Assembly (NCBI GenBank): GCA_910586215.1
Contig: CAJUGH010000001.1
Location: 186,001 to 250,000, forward strand
DNA: 64,000 nucleotides
Direction: 5' to 3'
Origin: an uncultured Acetatifactor sp.
GTDB lineage: Bacteria > Bacillota > Clostridia > Lachnospirales > Lachnospiraceae
The translations under genes and the position numbers were made by a program. This document shows positions 24,454 through 33,649 of the stretch, in pieces; position 1 is the stretch's first letter, and the number at the start of each line of letters is the position of its first letter. Under the pieces are notes generated by a model. The model was not told the DNA's origin, searched no databases, and saw nothing but the letters and a program-made list of their open reading frames with translations.

Positions 24454-26763
24454 ATGTACATAGGAGATCTGCACATCCATTCCAGGTACTCCCGGGCTAC
24501 CAGTAGGGACTGTACGCCGGAATACCTGGATCTGTGGGCCAGGAAAAAGGGAATCGACATTGTGGGCACAGGGGACTTCACCCATCCTGCCTGGCGGGAA
24601 GAACTGGTGCAGAAGCTGGAACCGGCAGAGGAGGGCCTGTATGTGCTGAAACCGGAATACCGGATCGGAGGGACGCAGGTGGGCGGCAGATTGCCCCGGT
24701 TTGTGGTCACAGGGGAGATTAGTTCCATCTACAAGAAGGCAGGCCGGGTAAGGAAGGTACACAGCCTGCTTCTGCTGCCGGGACTGGAGGCTGCAGAGGC
24801 GCTGGCCAGGCGGTTGGAACTGATCGGCAATATCCATTCTGACGGAAGGCCCATCCTGGGGATTCCCTGCCGTGACCTGTTGGAGATCCTGCTGGAGACT
24901 GCCCCGGAGGGGATCTATGTGCCTGCCCATATCTGGACACCCCATTTCTCCCTGTTCGGGGCTTTTTCAGGATTCGATACCATAGAAGAATGCTTTGAGG
25001 ACCTGACACCTCATATCCACGCCCTGGAGACCGGGCTGTCCTCGGATCCTCCCATGAACTGGCGGGTAGGGGCACTGGATGGTTTTCAACTGGTATCCAA
25101 TTCGGATGCCCACTCCCCTGCAAGACTGGGAAGGGAGGCGAATCTTCTGGACATAGAACTCTCCTACCAGGGGCTGGCAGGAGCCATCCAGAAGGGGGAG
25201 GGGCTGGCGGGCACCATCGAGTTCTTCCCGGAGGAGGGGAAGTATCATTTTGACGGACATCGGAAATGTGGGCTGTGCATCAGCCCCCAGGAGACTGCCA
25301 GATACGGGAACAGATGCCCTGTATGCGGGAAGAAGATCACCATCGGCGTGCTGAACCGGGTGGAGCAGCTTGCAGACCGGGAGGAGGGGTATGTACTGCC
25401 TGCTGGCCGTCCCTTTGAGAGTCTGGTACCCCTTCCGGAAGTCATCGGCGCTTCCATGGGGATCTCTGCCATGGGGAAAAAGGCCATGGAAAAATATGAA
25501 CAGATGATAACCGTCCTGGGACCGGAATTCGCCATCCTGCGGGAAGTCCCGGAAGAGGACATCCGCAAGGCGGCAGGGCCTCTGATGGCAGAAGGGATCC
25601 GGCGGCTGCGTGAAGGCCAGGTGGAGCGCACGCCGGGATATGACGGAGAGTACGGGAAGATCGGGCTGCTGGCCCCGGAGGAGATCAGCAGCCTGCAGGG
25701 ACAGATGACACTCTTTACTGCCCAGGAACTGCGGGCAATGAAAAATCTGCAGGAGAAGGAAGATGGGGGCCAGAAGGCCAGTATCCGAAAGGAAGAAGGG
25801 GAAAATAGCCAGAAGGCCGGTATCCGGAAGGAAGAGGCAGAAAACAGCGCTCGGAAGGAAGAGGGGGAAAACAACCGGGAAGTTGACACCCACAGGGAAG
25901 CCATCTTCGTGGCTAAGGAGATTGCACGGCAGGTGGGAGGCATGGATATGCTGGCAACGGATGGGAAGGATCCAGGCGAGAACCGGCCTGTGCGGGGATT
26001 TTCAGATATAGCTGTGCTTTATAGGACGCACAGGCAGGCAGCGCTTCTGGAAAAGTGCCTTAGACAGGAGGGAATCCCTTACCTGGTGGCAGGAAGGGAA
26101 GATTTCCTGCGGGAGATGCCTGTGCGGGCCACCCTATACTTTTTCCGTCATGTCCTGTATCCGGGGGAGGAGGCGGCAGGGCTGCTCTGCCGCAGGTTCC
26201 TGGAGTCCATCCTGGGAGAAAACGCAGAGGAGAAACTGTTTTTCCTCGTAGAAAAATACAAGAAAAAGGTTCGAAAGACCCATCCGGTAAAACTGCTGGA
26301 GGAACTGGCCGGGGACATTGCCTTTGGGGATGGGGAATCTTTGAAGAAGCTGGCAGATATGTCAGTCCTATATCCCCATATGGAAGGTTTCCTGCAGACC
26401 CTTTCTTTTGGGGAGGACGGGGATGTAAGGCGCAGCGGTGGCAGAAGGTATACGGCAGATACGGTGACGCTGATGACCTTTCACGGTTCCAAGGGTCTGT
26501 AATTTCCCGTGGTGTTTCTCTACGGCATGGACAAGGGACGTTTTCCCCTGGAGACGGGTAAGGGAACGGTAGACAGGGAGGAAGAACGCCGTCTGTGTTA
26601 TGTGGGTATGACCAGGGCCAGGGAAGAACTGATCCTGGTCTGCGGGGAAGAACCCTCCTCTTTCTTCCAGGAGATCCCGGAAGGATATGCCAGGTGGGAG
26701 CAGGTGGAGAGGGAGGAAGAGGAGGCGCCACAGGCTGTGCAGTTGAGTCTGTTTGATATATAG
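24454..26763 (+). pseudogene. PHP-domain / UvrD-like helicase, broken by a stop and missing its ATPase half
   Basis: The N-terminal ~400 residues form a PHP metallohydrolase domain (DLHIHSRYSRA with His7 and His9; LVSNSDAHSPARLG near 215) followed by a CxxC zinc ribbon (CGLCISPQ, CPVCGK). The C-terminal part is a UvrD/Rep helicase 2A-2B region (DIAVLYRTHRQA, TLMTFHGSKGL, CYVGMTRAREELIL). A TAA at 26500-26502 interrupts the same frame where relatives have HxSKGLEFPVV, consistent with GAA to TAA. The Walker A and B half of the helicase, expected after the zinc ribbon, is absent; a repeat-rich linker stands there. Helicase activity is therefore very unlikely. The PHP part could still be made. 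Confidence 0.87.
25770..25847 (+). repeat. 39-bp tandem duplication in the PHP-UvrD linker
   Basis: Two adjacent 39-base units (25770-25808 and 25809-25847) beginning CAGAAGGCC, with a partial third copy. They encode QKA(S/G)IRKEE-type 13-residue repeats. They sit where the ATPase half of the helicase should be. Confidence 0.9.
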
Positions 26764-26769
26764 ATGCCT

Positions 26770-26817
26770 GTGAACAGTAACTTTGGATGTACCATAGTAA
26801 AGCCGTGAAAAGTAACT
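26770..26817. repeat. Two solo right ends of the 135-bp element
   Basis: GTGAACAGTAAC at 26770-26781 is identical to the right terminal repeat of the full element at 36164-36299. GTGAAAAGTAAC at 26806-26817 differs at one base. No left end is present. They lie directly before the pgi promoter. Confidence 0.6.
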
Positions 26818-26823
26818 TTTGCC

Positions 26824-26852
26824 TTGAATTCATGGCTGTTTGATAGTATAAT
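26824..26852 (+). promoter_or_regulatory. Sigma-A promoter of pgi
   Basis: TTGAAT, a 17-base spacer and a perfect TATAAT, 58 bases before the pgi start codon. Confidence 0.85.
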
Positions 26853-26909
26853 GTTAGAGTAAAAGTTCTGGCGCATGATACAAAATGATTAAGGAGGTCA
26901 GAGGCAATT

Positions 26910-28490
26910 ATGATTACCTGGAACAATTTGGATACCATCCCTGCATACCAGGAGTTGTGCAAGGTGGCACCTGTCAGGCTGGCAGAGGCCATGACAGGGG
27001 AGGGCGGTGCAGACCGTGTGCGGAAGTACAGTGTCCCAATGGCAGCGGGACTTTCCTACAATTATGCTGCGAAGCAGGTGGATGAGGAGGTGCTGGGAGC
27101 GCTTGCAAAACTGGCAGAGGAGACCCAGCTTGCGGAGAAATTCGAGGCCCTGTATAATGGTGAGGTGATCAACACCGGGGAGAAGCGCATGGTGCTCCAC
27201 CACATGACCAGGGGACAGCTTGGCGGGGCTGTAGTAGCCGACGGTGTGGACAAGCGCAGCTTCTATGTGGAGCAGCAGCGCAAGATTGCAGAACTGGCCC
27301 ATAAGGTACACAATGGAGAGATTACAAACGCCGCAGGCGAGAAATTCACCACAGTGGTGCAGATTGGCATCGGCGGCAGTGACTTAGGTCCCCGCGCCAT
27401 GTACCTGGCCCTGGAGAACTGGGCCAAGGTGAACAACACCTTCAAGATGGAGGCCAGGTTCATCAGCAATGTGGATCCGGATGACGCAGCAGCCGTACTG
27501 CATACCATTGATGTGGCCCACTCCCTTTTCGTGCTGGTGTCCAAATCCGGCACCACCCTGGAGACCTTGACCAATGAGTCCTTTGTGAAGGATGCCCTGC
27601 GGAATGCAGGCCTGGATCCTTCAAAACATATGATTGCTGTCACCAGTGAGACTTCCCCCCTGGCAAAGAGCGAGGATTACCTGGCCGCCTTTTTCATGGA
27701 TGACTATATTGGAGGCCGTTTCTCCTCCACCTCCGGCGTAGGCGGTGCAGTGCTGTCCCTGGCCTTTGGCCCGGAGGTGTTTGCCCAGTTTCTGGAGGGT
27801 GCGGCAGAAGAGGACAAGCTGGCACGGAACAAGGATATGTACACGAATCCTGCCATGCTGGACGCCTTGATCGGGGTCTACGAGAGGAATGTGCTGGGCT
27901 ACCAGAATACGGCGGTGCTGCCGTATTCCCAGGCCTTGAACCGTTTCCCGGCACACCTGCAGCAGCTTGACATGGAATCCAACGGCAAGTCGGTGAACCG
28001 CTTTGGCGAGCCGGTAGAGTATGTGACCGGCCCTGTGATCTTCGGGGAGCCAGGCACCAACGGACAGCATTCCTTCTACCAGTTGCTCCACCAGGGAACC
28101 GACATCATCCCCCTGCAGTTCGTGGGCTTTAAGGAAAGCCAGATGGGCAGGGACGTGGTGATCCAGGACAGTACCAGCCAGCAGAAGCTCTGCGCCAATG
28201 TGGTGGCACAGATCGTGGCATTTGCCTGCGGAAAAGCGGATGAGAACCGCAACAAAAACTTCCAGGGAGGCCGTCCCTCCAGTATCATCGTGGGTGGACA
28301 GCTGACACCCCAGGCCCTGGGCGCATTGTTATCCCACTTTGAGAACAAGGTGATGTTCCAGGGATTCGTGTGGAATATCAACAGCTTTGACCAGGAAGGG
28401 GTGCAGCTGGGGAAAGTCCTGGCCAAGAAGGTGCTGGCCCATGACACGGACGGCGCACTGAAAGCGTACAGTGAGTTGCTGCATATCTAG
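26910..28490 (+). CDS. pgi: Glucose-6-phosphate isomerase
   Basis: Interconverts glucose-6-phosphate and fructose-6-phosphate in glycolysis and gluconeogenesis. The 526-residue protein has the family motifs IGIGGSDLGPRAMY near 149, VSKSGTTLET near 209, NGQHSFYQLLHQGT near 385 and QEGVQLGKVLAKK near 495, containing the catalytic Lys. It is of the long eubacterial type. It has its own promoter (26824) and terminator (28525), so it is a single-gene unit. The ATG has AAGGAGGT upstream. Confidence 0.97.
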   Translation: MITWNNLDTIPAYQELCKVAPVRLAEAMTGEGGADRVRKYSVPMAAGLSYNYAAKQVDEEVLGALAKLAEETQLAEKFEALYNGEVINTGEKRMVLHHMTRGQLGGAVVADGVDKRSFYVEQQRKIAELAHKVHNGEITNAAGEKFTTVVQIGIGGSDLGPRAMYLALENWAKVNNTFKMEARFISNVDPDDAAAVLHTIDVAHSLFVLVSKSGTTLETLTNESFVKDALRNAGLDPSKHMIAVTSETSPLAKSEDYLAAFFMDDYIGGRFSSTSGVGGAVLSLAFGPEVFAQFLEGAAEEDKLARNKDMYTNPAMLDALIGVYERNVLGYQNTAVLPYSQALNRFPAHLQQLDMESNGKSVNRFGEPVEYVTGPVIFGEPGTNGQHSFYQLLHQGTDIIPLQFVGFKESQMGRDVVIQDSTSQQKLCANVVAQIVAFACGKADENRNKNFQGGRPSSIIVGGQLTPQALGALLSHFENKVMFQGFVWNINSFDQEGVQLGKVLAKKVLAHDTDGALKAYSELLHI

Positions 28491-28524
28491 AAGATATTAT
28501 CTATTTAGCCTGTAGAGGAGTTAT

Positions 28525-28576
28525 GGGGGATGCTGCTATGACGGAGAGGGATTCGTGATACGGCAGCCCCCTTTTT
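28525..28576 (+). terminator. Intrinsic terminator of pgi
   Basis: GGGGG, a 3-base bulge and CTGC pair with GCAG and CCCCC across a long loop, followed by TTTTT. It lies 35 bases after the pgi stop. A second small hairpin (CAACC / GGTTG plus T-run) lies near 28599-28618. Confidence 0.75.
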
Positions 28577-28784
28577 CCTTTTGCCAATGATTGTTTTACA
28601 ACCGCAGGTTGATTTTTTGTGTCCGTAACTTCCTGTTTCCTGTATGGTAATGGGGCACCTGCCAGTCTATAATGGACTTACAGCGCTGGAAAAAAGGACA
28701 AGACAGCACACTGGTGAGAAAACCATGATATGGTTATGGCAGTGAAGCAGTCAGAACAAAAGGTTATGAGCGGAGGTATCACAG

Positions 28785-30578
28785 ATGGATTTAGAGAAAA
28801 TAGGAACAAGAATTGCGTCCCTGCGCAAAGAACGGAAGCTTACGGGAGAGGCCCTTGCAGAGCGGCTGCAGGTAAGCCCCCAGGCCGTATCCAAATGGGA
28901 AAATGGCCGGTGCCTGCCAGAGACGGCAATCCTTCCTGCCCTGGCAGAAGCACTGGGCTGCAGCATTGACAGCCTGCTGTGCCCGGGGGAATTTCTGGTT
29001 CTGGAAGCCATATACACAGACGGTCAGGCACAGATTCCTGTCACCGCTTTTGTAAATGGCCTGGTGCGGGACAATGGACTGAATATCCTGGTAAAGGAAC
29101 AGTTCCTGGGGGTTTCCCTTCCAGGAGGGCGGCTGAAGGTATTGACCATAAAGTATCAGACACCGGCAGGGATCTTCTATTCCTATGCCTTGCAGGACAG
29201 CGGCCTTGTATTGGACAGGGAAAGTGCCTGTTTCCCGGACGGACAGTCTTTCCAGGTCATTGGCGCCTTTTATGGGAACGAGGAAGCATTTTCCCCTGCC
29301 ATGCAGAAGATGAACCACTATGCATATTTCAAATGGGACAGCATCCCGGTGAACCATGAGACTTTTCCCAGCAGTACAGCCAGCGATGACACGGAATACC
29401 TTACCCTCATCTATCTGAATGAGGCCGGTATCCATGTCATCAGCTGCCCGGAGCAGGAGCGCATTTATTACGGGCCTCACCGCACCAGTCTTTACCTGGC
29501 AGATCATACAAAGTGCATCTTAAAGGGGATCGGGAGGCTGTCCTGGGGGGAGGAAAGGGATTGTCCCTGGGCCGGTGCGCTGGAGGAGGCTCTTCGGTAT
29601 ATGGGCGAATCCTACAGCTATTCCCAGATTATGGGTATGAGTGGTGCCTGTTTCAGGGTGTGCTTTACAGATGTGTGGGACTATAGCTGTACAGATGCAC
29701 TGGTGGCTTACGATTATGCAACTCCCCTGTTTGAAAACCTGGGATATACCTTCCGCATGGTGAACAGGCTGGAGAAGCAGGAGAGAAAGGCCGAGCGGCT
29801 TACAATCATGGAAGATATCCGCAGTGGGAAGCCGGTGCTGGCCATCAACCTGCGGGTTGCCCCGGAATGGGGCATTCTTACAGGATATACGGAAAATGGA
29901 AACCGGTTCCTGTGTCGCACCTATTTTGACCAGGAGGTGTTCGACAGACTGGAACAGGAGGAACATTTCCAGGAAGACAGGCGTCTGGTTTTCGAAGAGA
30001 ATGAGGGCTACCTGTACAACGATTCCTGGCCCTTTTTATTTATCCATTTTGGAGAGAAGAAGGCAGGTCCTGTATCCTGCATGGAGACCCTGCGCACATC
30101 CCTTTCTACCCTGTATACTTCCTTTTACGGGGAAGCCGTGGGCGGTTACTATCAAGGAAAGGAAGCATACCAGGCATGGATCCAGGGGCTTGCAAAGGAG
30201 TCCGATTTTCGGCTGGATGCGGACAGGGAGAATGTCCTGCGAAGACTATGTGTCAATGACAATATGTTGTGCAGCCTTAAGGATGCGAGACAGGCTGCTG
30301 CTTCTTACCTGCAGGAAACGGCTGCCCTGGTGCCGGATGCCATAAGGGGACATGTGGAGGAGATGGCGGTTTGCTGTCGGCAGATTGCGGATATGGTATC
30401 CGGGTTCCGGGAGCAGTGCAGCCGGAATGCTTCCAGTCCGGTTGTCTATCATATGGCTGATGCTTATGGGGCCGCTACCCCCGGGCTGCGGAGAGAACAG
30501 ATTGCCCTGTTGGAACAGGCCCTTCTTCTGGATGAGACAAGCTGCCGCCTGGCTGGAACCATCCTGGAGATGGGATAG
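28785..30578 (+). CDS. HTH_XRE regulator fused to a BtrH/C39-like domain
   Basis: A 597-residue protein. Residues 1-66 are a Cro/CI-type helix-turn-helix (ERLQVSPQAVSKWENGRCLPE). The large remainder includes YMGESYSYSQIMGMSGACFRVCF near 270, which resembles the start of BtrH-N/C39-like peptidase-fold domains (short Gly-Met-Ser-Gly loop followed by Cys), and VLAINLRVAPEWGILTGYTENG near 350, which resembles the matching His-region strand. Whether it is an enzyme or a binding fold is not known. It could be a regulator whose own C-terminal domain reads a small acyl or peptide ligand. Ribosome binding site GCGGAGG. It is monocistronic. Confidence 0.75.
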   Translation: MDLEKIGTRIASLRKERKLTGEALAERLQVSPQAVSKWENGRCLPETAILPALAEALGCSIDSLLCPGEFLVLEAIYTDGQAQIPVTAFVNGLVRDNGLNILVKEQFLGVSLPGGRLKVLTIKYQTPAGIFYSYALQDSGLVLDRESACFPDGQSFQVIGAFYGNEEAFSPAMQKMNHYAYFKWDSIPVNHETFPSSTASDDTEYLTLIYLNEAGIHVISCPEQERIYYGPHRTSLYLADHTKCILKGIGRLSWGEERDCPWAGALEEALRYMGESYSYSQIMGMSGACFRVCFTDVWDYSCTDALVAYDYATPLFENLGYTFRMVNRLEKQERKAERLTIMEDIRSGKPVLAINLRVAPEWGILTGYTENGNRFLCRTYFDQEVFDRLEQEEHFQEDRRLVFEENEGYLYNDSWPFLFIHFGEKKAGPVSCMETLRTSLSTLYTSFYGEAVGGYYQGKEAYQAWIQGLAKESDFRLDADRENVLRRLCVNDNMLCSLKDARQAAASYLQETAALVPDAIRGHVEEMAVCCRQIADMVSGFREQCSRNASSPVVYHMADAYGAATPGLRREQIALLEQALLLDETSCRLAGTILEMG

Positions 30579-30610
30579 TTCAGACAGCCGCTCTTATGAC
30601 CCGTCTGAGT

Positions 30611-30760
30611 TGTTACAGATTACTGTTCACTGGTGCCGCTGCGAGGTGTTTTCATACACTTTTTTACGTGACATACCCGAGGCTGCCTCGTGCAAAACGC
30701 CTGCATTTGGCGTTTTGTGTGCATAATTGCTGTGAACGGAGTGGACAGTAACTGTTACGA
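30611..30760. mobile_element. 135-bp palindromic element, full copy A, with flanking duplication
   Basis: Left end TTACTGTTCAC (30620-30630), right end GTGGACAGTAAC (30741-30752), and an internal perfect hairpin AAAACGCC / GGCGTTTT (30694-30716). The 8 bases outside each end, TGTTACAG (30611-30618) and TGTTACGA (30753-30760), agree at six positions and look like a decayed target duplication. It encodes no protein. It fills most of the 339-base gap between 30578 and 30918. Confidence 0.8.
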
Positions 30761-30808
30761 TGAGACAGAAGGAAACAGTTCAGTCTGCTGCAAAGTGTGG
30801 GTTTTATC

Positions 30809-30837
30809 TTGTCCAGGTTCAGAATCCCATGTATAAT
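30809..30837 (+). promoter_or_regulatory. Sigma-A-type promoter of the HD-domain gene
   Basis: TTGTCC, a 17-base spacer and TATAAT, about 80 bases before the ATG at 30918 and just outside the palindromic element. Confidence 0.65.
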
Positions 30838-30917
30838 GGAAGCTGTAAAAGTGGCAGGGACAATGGAAACAAGGAAATGATGCGTGACAGACCTGGATAT
30901 TTTTGGAGGGACCCGAT

Positions 30918-31523
30918 ATGCTGAAACCAACCGAAGCTGAAAAAGAACTGGAACTGGCCGCACAACTGATGCCTGGCCCCTGGGTGCGGCACAGTATGGC
31001 GGTTGCAGATAATGCCCGGCGGATCGCCGGGAAGACAGATGTCATGGATGCAGATAGGGCATATGTCATGGGGCTGCTGCATGACATTGGCCGCCGGGCA
31101 GGCATAAAGGGAATCTTGCATTTGTTTGACGGCTATGACTATATGACCAGCCTGGGACAGGAGGAGATTGCAAGGATCTGTCTGACACATTCTTTCCCCT
31201 TGAAGGATGTGAATACCTTTTTTGGGAAATATGACTGTTCCCCTGGACAGAGGGAATTCCTGCAGAGATTCCTGGAAAGCATAGAATACGACCATTACGA
31301 TATCTTGATCCAGTTATGCGATGCCATTTCCCTGCCAAACGGGGCATGTATCATGGAAAAGCGCCTGGTGGACGTGGCATTAAGGCACGGATTGCCCGCT
31401 TTCACTCTGGATAAGTGGAGGGCATTCATGGAGACGAAGAAGCATTTTGATGCACTATGTGGCTGTAATATCTATACTTTGCTGCCCAATGTCCTGGAGA
31501 ATTCTTCTGCGGATCTGGTTTGA
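30918..31523 (+). CDS. HD-domain phosphohydrolase
   Basis: A 201-residue protein of the HD superfamily: the first metal His in VRHSMAVADNARRIA, the HD pair in GLLHDIGRRAG, and a later His in CLTHSFPLKD. Such proteins hydrolyse phosphomonoesters or nucleotides, or act on tRNA 2',3'-cyclic ends. The substrate cannot be assigned. The ATG at 30918 follows GGAGGG. It is a single gene with its own promoter. Confidence 0.88.
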   Translation: MLKPTEAEKELELAAQLMPGPWVRHSMAVADNARRIAGKTDVMDADRAYVMGLLHDIGRRAGIKGILHLFDGYDYMTSLGQEEIARICLTHSFPLKDVNTFFGKYDCSPGQREFLQRFLESIEYDHYDILIQLCDAISLPNGACIMEKRLVDVALRHGLPAFTLDKWRAFMETKKHFDALCGCNIYTLLPNVLENSSADLV

Positions 31524-31539
31524 AGAGATGAGTGTATAA

Positions 31540-31595
31540 GGCGAAAAGAAAATCCAGGCTTAGAGTACACAAGCTAAGATGTTCTAAGTTTCGCC
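31540..31595. other. Inverted repeat after the HD gene
   Basis: GGCGAAA and TTTCGCC form a 7-bp stem around an inner CTTAGA / TCTAAG pair, 17 bases after the stop at 31523. No T-run follows the right arm, so it may act in RNA stability rather than as a terminator. Confidence 0.45.
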
Positions 31596-31620
31596 TCGAA
31601 GAGGGAAGCAAGCGGGGGGT

Positions 31621-32706
31621 ATGAGAATGACACAGAAAAAAGGGGACAACCAAAAAGAACATTGCTGGGAGATCATTCTTCTTCCTAAGGAGGAATGGGA
31701 AGGGGAGAAGATTCCCATGCGGTATATCACGGAAGAATATTATGATGTGGAGATCGGTAAACGGGAAGAGGGATATCGTGTGGAGATACGCAGGCAGAAA
31801 TTTGACACACCGGTATCCCACTATCCGGAGGAGTATGATTTTCCGGACAAGCTGTACCAGCCCCACTGGGAGAAAGCCTGCGCCTGGGGAATCGTTGCCG
31901 GGGAAGGGGAGGGCCGTCACCTGCTGGCCTGCATTGAGACCTGCCCGGAGGAATGGAGCAACCGGCTGATGGTCACGGAACTGTGGGTGGAGGAGAGCCT
32001 TCGAAGGCAGGGGATCGGCCATAGACTCATGGCAATTGCAAAAGACCAGGCCGTAAGGGAGCGCCGCAGGGCCATCATCCTGGAGACCCAGTCCTGCAAC
32101 GTGGGGGCGATTGCTTTCTATGAGCAGGAGGGATTTGAACTGATTGGCTTTGACAGTTGCTGTTATTCCAACCGGGACAGGGAGCAGAAGGAAGTCCGTA
32201 TTAATATGGGATGCTTTTGTGAGAAAGTCAAGATCCAGTTCCATGAGATGCAGGCCGCCATTTCCGTCATGAGAGAAGTGGCAGCCTGGGGACGGGAGGC
32301 GGGATACCGTGTCTGGCCCGATGCATGGCTGACACCAGAGGAATTACAGAACCAGGATGTCCGGCCAGAAAATTTCTGCATCGGTACCCTGGCAGGGGAG
32401 GTGGTCTGTGCCTTTTGCTTGCAGTGGACGGATTCTGTGTACTGGCCGGATGCGCCTGCGTATGAGGCGGCCTACCTCCATAAATTCTGTGTGCGCCGCC
32501 GTTTTGCGGGGATGGGCATGACCAGACTGGTGGTAGAGGCTATCAGGGAGGAGTGCAGGAGCAGGGGCATCCGGTATATCCGCCTGGATACCGCCCTGGA
32601 TGAGGAACGTGTGGGGAAGATCTATCTGGATGCTGGTTTTCACATTGTCAAGGTGATCGCGTGTCCGAACGGCAGATCCATGGCGCTCTATGAAAAGGAA
32701 GTGTGA
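31621..32706 (+). CDS. Tandem double-GNAT acetyltransferase
   Basis: A 361-residue protein with two GNAT domains. The first (about 30-185) has ELWVEESLRRQGIGHRLMA as motif A and FYEQEGFELIGFD. The second (about 205-361) has KFCVRRRFAGMGMTRLVVE and IYLDAGFHIVKV. In double-GNAT enzymes one half is often catalytically dead, but both acetyl-CoA loops (RRQGIG and RFAGMG) look usable here. Substrate unknown. Its last codons are close to the HAD gene, which starts 34 bases after the stop. Confidence 0.87.
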   Translation: MRMTQKKGDNQKEHCWEIILLPKEEWEGEKIPMRYITEEYYDVEIGKREEGYRVEIRRQKFDTPVSHYPEEYDFPDKLYQPHWEKACAWGIVAGEGEGRHLLACIETCPEEWSNRLMVTELWVEESLRRQGIGHRLMAIAKDQAVRERRRAIILETQSCNVGAIAFYEQEGFELIGFDSCCYSNRDREQKEVRINMGCFCEKVKIQFHEMQAAISVMREVAAWGREAGYRVWPDAWLTPEELQNQDVRPENFCIGTLAGEVVCAFCLQWTDSVYWPDAPAYEAAYLHKFCVRRRFAGMGMTRLVVEAIREECRSRGIRYIRLDTALDEERVGKIYLDAGFHIVKVIACPNGRSMALYEKEV

Positions 32707-32740
32707 AGGGAATGAAGTCTGGGATTCGTGGGAGGGAAAT

Positions 32741-33562
32741 ATGAGGACTTTATATGTGACAGACCTGGATGGTACCTTGCTGGATACCCATGACAGGATC
32801 AGCCCGGAGAGTCTTAGGATCTTGAATGGGCTGATAGAAAGGGGCCTGCCCTTTACTTATGCGACGGCCAGGTCCCTGGAATCAGCATCGGTGGTCACAA
32901 GAGGGCTGCATATGACAATGCCGGTGGTGGTGTATAACGGGGCATTCATCGTGGAGCCGGGCACAGGGAAGAGGCTCTCCTCCCTCTTTTTTACGGCGGA
33001 GGAGGCAGGATATGTAAAGCGCGTCCTACAGGGGGCAGGGATCAGTCCCCTGGTATATGCTTATGTAGACCAGGTGGAGAGAGTATCCTGGGATACCACC
33101 CGGGAGAATGAAGGCATAAAAGCGTATCTGGCGAAGCGCCGGGGGGACAGGAGGCTGCGGCCACTGCAGGGGGCAGGGGGCCTGTATGACGGAGAAGTAT
33201 TCTACTATACCTGTATCGGGGAGAAGGAGGAGATGGCACGTATCCAGGCAATCTTTGCCAGGGATGTCAGGCTGCGCTGTACCATGCAGCAGGAATTGTA
33301 CAGGCCGGAATACTGGTGTGAGATCATGCCCTGTAAGGCCACGAAAGCAGAAGCCATCAAGACACTGAAGCATCTGTGGGAATTTGACAGGGTCATTTCC
33401 TTTGGGGACGCCATCAATGATATTCCCATGTTTGAACTGTCTGATGCCTGCTATGCAGTGGAGAATGCAGTGCCAGGGCTGAAGAAAGCCGCTACGGGCA
33501 TCGTGGAGGGCAATGACAGGGACGGAGTTGCAAAATGGCTTCAGGAACATGCAGAATTTTGA
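32741..33562 (+). CDS. Cof-type HAD-IIB phosphatase
   Basis: A 273-residue sugar-phosphatase-like enzyme. HAD motif I is DLDGTLLDTHD (residues 7-17), motif III Lys lies in PCKATKAEAIKTL and motif IV is FGDAINDIPMFE. The cap is of the C2 type as in Cof/YidA proteins. The ATG at 32741 is chosen because GGAGGG is five bases before it and DLDGTL then sits at the normal distance. It probably shares a transcript with the GNAT gene upstream. Confidence 0.93.
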   Translation: MRTLYVTDLDGTLLDTHDRISPESLRILNGLIERGLPFTYATARSLESASVVTRGLHMTMPVVVYNGAFIVEPGTGKRLSSLFFTAEEAGYVKRVLQGAGISPLVYAYVDQVERVSWDTTRENEGIKAYLAKRRGDRRLRPLQGAGGLYDGEVFYYTCIGEKEEMARIQAIFARDVRLRCTMQQELYRPEYWCEIMPCKATKAEAIKTLKHLWEFDRVISFGDAINDIPMFELSDACYAVENAVPGLKKAATGIVEGNDRDGVAKWLQEHAEF

Positions 33563-33649
33563 CCAGGGGCAGATATCCGGTTCCCCAAAGGGAGGATACA
33601 TACAGGAACGGATGCATCATTTTCAGAAAGACATTACGGAGGTACAAGG

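Noticed and set aside
26509..26763. Separate small gene after the stop at 26500
   Set aside because: It continues the helicase frame and motifs exactly (LCYVGMTRAREELIL), with no ribosome binding site of its own.
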